This document shows, one piece after another, positions 59,867 through 64,000 of a stretch of 64,000 bases of DNA. The DNA lies in contig OZ020485.1 of NCBI GenBank assembly GCA_963971405.1, positions 15,190,001-15,254,000 on the forward strand, given 5' to 3'. Positions within the stretch are counted from its first letter, which is position 1. Every line of letters starts with the position of its first letter. Made by a program: the position numbers and the translations under genes. This DNA is from Psococerastis gibbosa. Its lineage: Eukaryota; Arthropoda; Insecta; Psocodea; Psocidae. The notes beneath the pieces are model-generated. The model saw only the letters and a program-made list of their open reading frames with translations, did no database searches and was not told where the DNA came from.

Positions 59867-60343
59867 TACTTCGTATAGTCTTACAATAAAATTAAATTAA
59901 AAACACAACCGGTTTCGGCTCACGCCATCGTCAAGTGCGATTGAAAAAAGGTAAACAAAAGGTATGCAAGCTAAAACAAAATAAAATAAAACTCATTGTC
60001 AGGATAATACACAGCATCGCATAAAGTAAATAATTTAAAATTGAACAATTAAACATTAACCAATGGAAGCGCCAACAAGGGGGAACTACTTAAAAAGGTT
60101 ATGTCATTAAGTAACGTTTTGTTTTTAACCATAGCTTCCCTAATCTCAATGGTTTCTAAATTATCAAGAAGTTTCCCCTTGTTGGCTACATGTAAGATCT
60201 TAAAATTATCGAAATGAGTTTTATTTTATTTTGTTTTAGCTTGCATACCTTTTGTTTACCTTTTTTCAATCGCACTTGACGATGGCGTGAGCCGAAACCG
60301 GTTGTGTTTTTAATTTAATTTTATTGTAAGACTATACGAAGTA
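59867..60343. mobile_element. Foldback MITE, arms about 131 bp
   Basis: Arms TACTTCGTATAGTCTTACAA ... CAACCGGTTTCGGCTCACGC ... AAACTCATT are nearly identical in inverse at 60213-60343. Centre about 215 bp. No coding capacity. The right arm carries TTGACGATGGCGTGAGCCGA, a small hairpin with a GTGA tetraloop. Confidence 0.88.
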
Positions 60344-60718
60344 AATTTTAACAATGAGTGACAGCAAGTTTTACAAAGTTACTAAAGAGACTATTATGTT
60401 TAATCGATAATATGATAAAATAGAACATATCACGCTTAACCGTATGAACTCAGTAGGCTATAGGCCATAGCGGGCAACTGTAGGGGCAAATTTAAAAGGA
60501 ATTGGGACGAAGTTGGTCACTGATTGCAAAAAAGTACGAAAATGAAAAGCACATTTATTAACAATTCAACAGGCAGGGCTGTCAACAGAATCACAGGCGC
60601 AGAAGTTCAGTGTACATGACCATTACTGTCACTGTCACAACTATAAGAGAATAGATGGTATGCCTGAATTGGGTGGTATTCCTAATAGCTTAATTTTGAC
60701 TGTATTCGGCTTATGGCG

Positions 60719-61430
60719 AGAACTGCGGAATGGTTGATTGATGGCTATCTGGGACATCGTCTCAAACCGCTGCACCACAAGTACAGTGTCTGCTAAATCC
60801 TCTACGTATGTACTCTATGACAAGATTAGTCTTGCTAGACATGTTAGCACAGCTACAGACTTAGGTGCCCTTTCCATTGACCGGCTAGGGCTATTTCCAA
60901 CAACGGTGACGTGGTAGCAGACATTCAAGACTTAGGTGGCGTTCCCACCGACCTCGCATTGCAGAATTGACGGAAATGTTTATTTTCCTCTATGCCATAG
61001 TTAAAATTGATCAATGATCATACAGTAAAATCACAAACAAACAAACTAAAATTAAAAAATGGCTTCAGGGGATATGTTAATTACAAACATTTTAATAGAT
61101 TTCTATTTAAAAAAAAAAAAAACATTTCCGTCAATGTCATTTGCAATCTGCAATGCGAGGTCGATGGAAACGCTACATAAGTCTTGAATGTCTGCTACCA
61201 CGTCACCGTTGTTGGAAATAGCCCTAGCCGGTCAATGGAATGGGCGCCTTAGCTACAGTTCACAAACCCATTCGGTTAGACAGTTGTGTTGCGGTGATAA
61301 CATGTCTAGCAATACGAATTTTGTCAACGAGCATAGAAGTAGAGGATTTAGCAGACACTGTGCTTGTGGTCCAGCGGCTTAAGACGATCCCTCAGATAGG
61401 CATCAATCAACCATTCCGTAGTTGTGACCG
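60719..61430. repeat. Inverted pair of a tRNA-like repeat around composite MITE copy 4
   Basis: 60719-60844 is the inverse of 61298-61430: shared TAGAGGATTTAGCAGACACT, CTTGTGG, CAGCGG, GACGAT, CAATCAACCATTCCG. The right copy continues to a B-box-like GGTTCAAATCCCACC (61444). The MITE sits near the centre. Confidence 0.75.
60864..61248. mobile_element. Composite foldback MITE, copy 4
   Basis: GGTGCCCTTTCCATTGACCG to GGAATGGGCGCC, flanked by TTA both sides (60861-60863, 61249-61251). Outer arm, core GTGGTAGCAGACATTCAAGA, inner terminus GGTGGCGTTCCCACCGACC and inner arm, as in copies 1-3. Confidence 0.92.
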
Positions 61431-62440
61431 AGCATAAACAGGTGGTTCAAATCCCACCATGCCCAGATTTTTCTAAATCCTCTAATTTCGGCAATCCTAT
61501 CGTGGTCAAGTAGTACACTAGCTGTATATCAAGTGACTAAAATGAAAATTCACTCCCGAGATAAAGCCACAGCTTCATCCACAATTAATTTCTTGCCTGA
61601 CGCAAGTCCATTAATTCTCGGGGGTAATTCCACAATGGCCGTCGTATTTCTCAAAACCAGAAATTGGGATTCATGTACAGTATATGCGCATTTGTGCGAA
61701 TAGGAATGCCACAGGAGATTCCACACAAAATACCAATTTATTTTCATCTAAAATTACAATTGAATCGCGTCAGAATTACACCTAATGAAACTTAGATTGA
61801 TGATTTCCCAAAGGCCCATTACTCATTTACGGCGGCTACAACCATTCATGGTAAATGTAATTATCCAAGAAATTTCGTTTCTGCTGGCACTGTTTGCACT
61901 ATCCTAGTTGATTATTTTGCTAAAATTAATGTCAATAGAATTTACCGTGAGACGAAGCCATAAATTATTTACCAGGTGCTGCATAGCAAGTAAAAGAAAA
62001 CTTTATCCAGGACTGTAAAAACAGGAAGGGTTTCTTATACTAACGTGACGCATAAATAGGTAGGCAATAAATCACAGCGAATGTAGCCTAAATGTTTTAT
62101 TTATTTGCTTAATTTTTTCAATTGTACAATGCAGTACACCGATTACATTGTAGGCTAGGTACATAATATATTTTAACGAACAGAAAGAAAAATTAAAAAT
62201 TAAACTTATGGTATGAACAGCAAGTAAGATACAAATGTCAAAATGAACGATTCAGTATCGGTTTATACTACCTGCAGATAGATATACTTAATCAGGTGAA
62301 TGAGACTCCGATACAAAATGAATGAGTACAATTTAAAATTTAAAATGCACGGAATAATTTTAACACCCTATTAAAATGGTTTTAAATAATTCCCCGGGTC
62401 AGTTACTCTTTCCGTTCGTGCTATGCCTGCAGCTGTATAA

Positions 62441-62590
62441 ACCCAAGTTATGTTGGCACAATTAATAAATTTATCGATGCACAGCAAGGTTAATCTATTA
62501 AAATAACCCATTTGAAACCCAAGTAATTTTGGCACAATTATTTAATTTATCGATGCACAGCAAGGTTAATCTATTAAAATAACCCATTTA
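62441..62590. repeat. Two tandem copies of a 75-bp unit
   Basis: Each with ACCCAAGT.AT.TTGGCACAA, TTATCGATGCACAGCAAGG and CTATTAAAATAACCCATTT. Last part near identical. Confidence 0.9.
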
Positions 62591-62675
62591 AGACTTCATA
62601 AAAATGTTATCATGAACGAACTTACCTTACTAAATCATCATGGAAATTGTACACTCAAAAAAGACGGAAACTTAC

Positions 62676-62870
62676 CTGTAACATAAAATAAAATCACTAT
62701 TAAAACAGTCTATTACAAAAGCAGGCCCAACTTCTTCCCAATAAGAAAATTTGAAAAAATGGCGCGAAAACTGCCGCATTGCAGACTTATCAGAATTATT
62801 ATTATTGGAGAAGTAAACGGGACGGAAGCCATTGAGATTTGAAGAAGGGTTTATCATCAATGATAATCCA
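62676..62870 (-). CDS. Possible 5' exon of an unknown gene
   Basis: Minus strand, open from 62860, ending TTACAG with a strong donor GTAAGTTTCC. No recognisable protein. It might be a 5' UTR/first exon. The NCKX gene lies downstream on this strand but linkage is not shown. Confidence 0.25.
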
Positions 62871-62879
62871 TCCCCACCC

Positions 62880-64000
62880 GTTTCCCGCCCGTTCTTCTGT
62901 CTTCAACGGCTAAAATAAATTAAAGAACAACACTTGAGACGATGGCTCTTTTCGTCTGCTACCAATAAAAACAACCCTTATGGTGTCTCCCCTACATCTC
63001 TTTTTTGTCTAACACATGGTATTCTTTATAGTTTGTTTAGTTTCTGTAAAGAATTGTTCTAATTCCTTTGACGTTTTCAGAGTCGAGGTTCGGGACTCGA
63101 CAGAAATGTAAATTCTTTCTACCGGGCCAACACTATTAGGTATTAAACCTATTTTAGTAGGTACCCCGCACACCGATGGTTAAGGGAACCTACATTAACA
63201 AAACAAAACAGCAAAATTTATGAAAAATACACGAATTAATTATTATTATTATTATTATTATTACAGGCAGGGAAAAAACGCAAGTCACAGACTACAAACT
63301 TCTCAAAGAAGCAGTTAAAGAATCAGGATCTTATATCAGTCCTCAGCATTCAAAGGCCCCTCTTGCAACGGCGTTGTTAATTTCTATTGCTAGTGGCCAG
63401 TGGGTCGTGGTCGACCTGAAGTGAAACTTATAAATAAATTATAAATAAACGAATAATTAAAAATTCGATAGTTGTTTTGCAGAGCACAACGATAATTTAA
63501 AAAAAAATCCCTTTATAGCGAAAATTTGATCAATTTAATTTTTTTGATTCATAGAAACCTTGCATGTTGAAAGTGAGAAGTGAGCCCATATTTTTTTTTT
63601 CGTTTTTTCGTTTCGCCAACAGCTGTAATTATGCCACGCGATAATTAATACTGATCGGAACCATCTATAGACTGAACAACTTTCGGAGTTAACGAAATAC
63701 TGGAGTGCCACTGAAGATGGCGATTGCAGCAGCTATTAATGAAACTTTGGTCGTTTGCCCTTAGGTCACAATTATGTAAGTGCCTATGCAAAGCGATTTT
63801 TTGAGCGAAAACTGTATATATAATCAACAGGCTTATTAGTATCTTCATACTCTCGATTAAACGCAGTTAGTTACTATACATATCACAATGTACAGATACA
63901 TTTCTTCTCATTTATGACACCTCATTGATGGCTTTACGTTAATTAAATCCTGTGAAATTTGACTTTGAACACACAAAAAACTCACAAAACAAGAAAACAT
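62880..64000. other. No feature seen
   Basis: A (TTA)n run at 63241-63263; otherwise AT-rich sequence without a supportable gene. Confidence 0.4.

Noticed and set aside
61360-61475. tRNA gene
   Set aside because: A- and B-box-like strings are about 70 bases apart with an unfoldable middle; repeat relic.
61550-61747. Minus-strand ORF with an exon-like stretch (TTAIVELPPRINGLASGKK)
   Set aside because: No splice sites or family match; too little to support a gene.

Overview
This is animal nuclear DNA: AT-rich, with introns opening on GT and closing on AG, single-copy metazoan genes in short exons, AATAAA signals, tRNA-derived SINEs, LINEs, Tc1, hAT-like and PIF/Harbinger-like DNA elements, and many microsatellites. 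I see no bacterial operons, CRISPR or virus. Proteins resemble the human orthologues, but repeat content and intron size suggest an invertebrate. I cannot name the species. Layout: (1) 3-809 (+) 3' end of ESS2/DGCR14; 2016-4182 (+) four exons of TIPRL. (2) 6761-14144 (-) at least nine exons of SLF1 (ANKRD32), the SMC5/6 localisation factor, with two places where pieces of its own exons are tandemly duplicated. A further exon at 19367-19487 may be its upstream part, separated by a Tc1 element (14492-19223) that itself carries a LINE (about 15784-18930). (3) 20220-22240 a second LINE split by a foldback MITE. (4) 22838-23230 (+) a COA1-like gene, convergent with 23630-26220 (-), a complete three-exon NUDT2. 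(5) 24334-25098 a hAT-like non-autonomous element with a perfect 8-bp target duplication. (6) 27-42 kb: mostly repeats, LINE fragments and hairpins, with a few unassigned exon-like ORFs. (7) 42422-47756 (-) the last four exons of an NCKX (SLC24) exchanger, with a roughly 5-copy tandem array of a piece of one of its exons. (8) 48-64 kb: repeat-rich, including four-copy composite foldbacks, SINEs, and a GABA-transaminase (ABAT) exon fragment lying between the inverted repeats of a foldback element. The most unusual feature is a family of short hairpin elements. Simple copies lie at 25310, 36858 and 40951. Composite copies lie at 20766, 49346, 49793 and 60864. They share their termini (GGCGnnn-TTCCA) and a central core (TGACGTGGTAGCAGACATT and its complement). 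The 43-45 bp arms between are unrelated in sequence from copy to copy, yet nearly constant in length and self-complementary within each copy. The composite copies carry a second hairpin element inserted at the apex of the first. A second theme is local tandem duplication of exon pieces together with adjacent splice sites, in SLF1, NCKX and the 19.3-kb exon. The host genes are housekeeping (splicing factor, PP2A/TOR regulator, SMC5/6 factor, mitochondrial assembly, Ap4A hydrolase, ion exchanger) and show no operon-like functional link.
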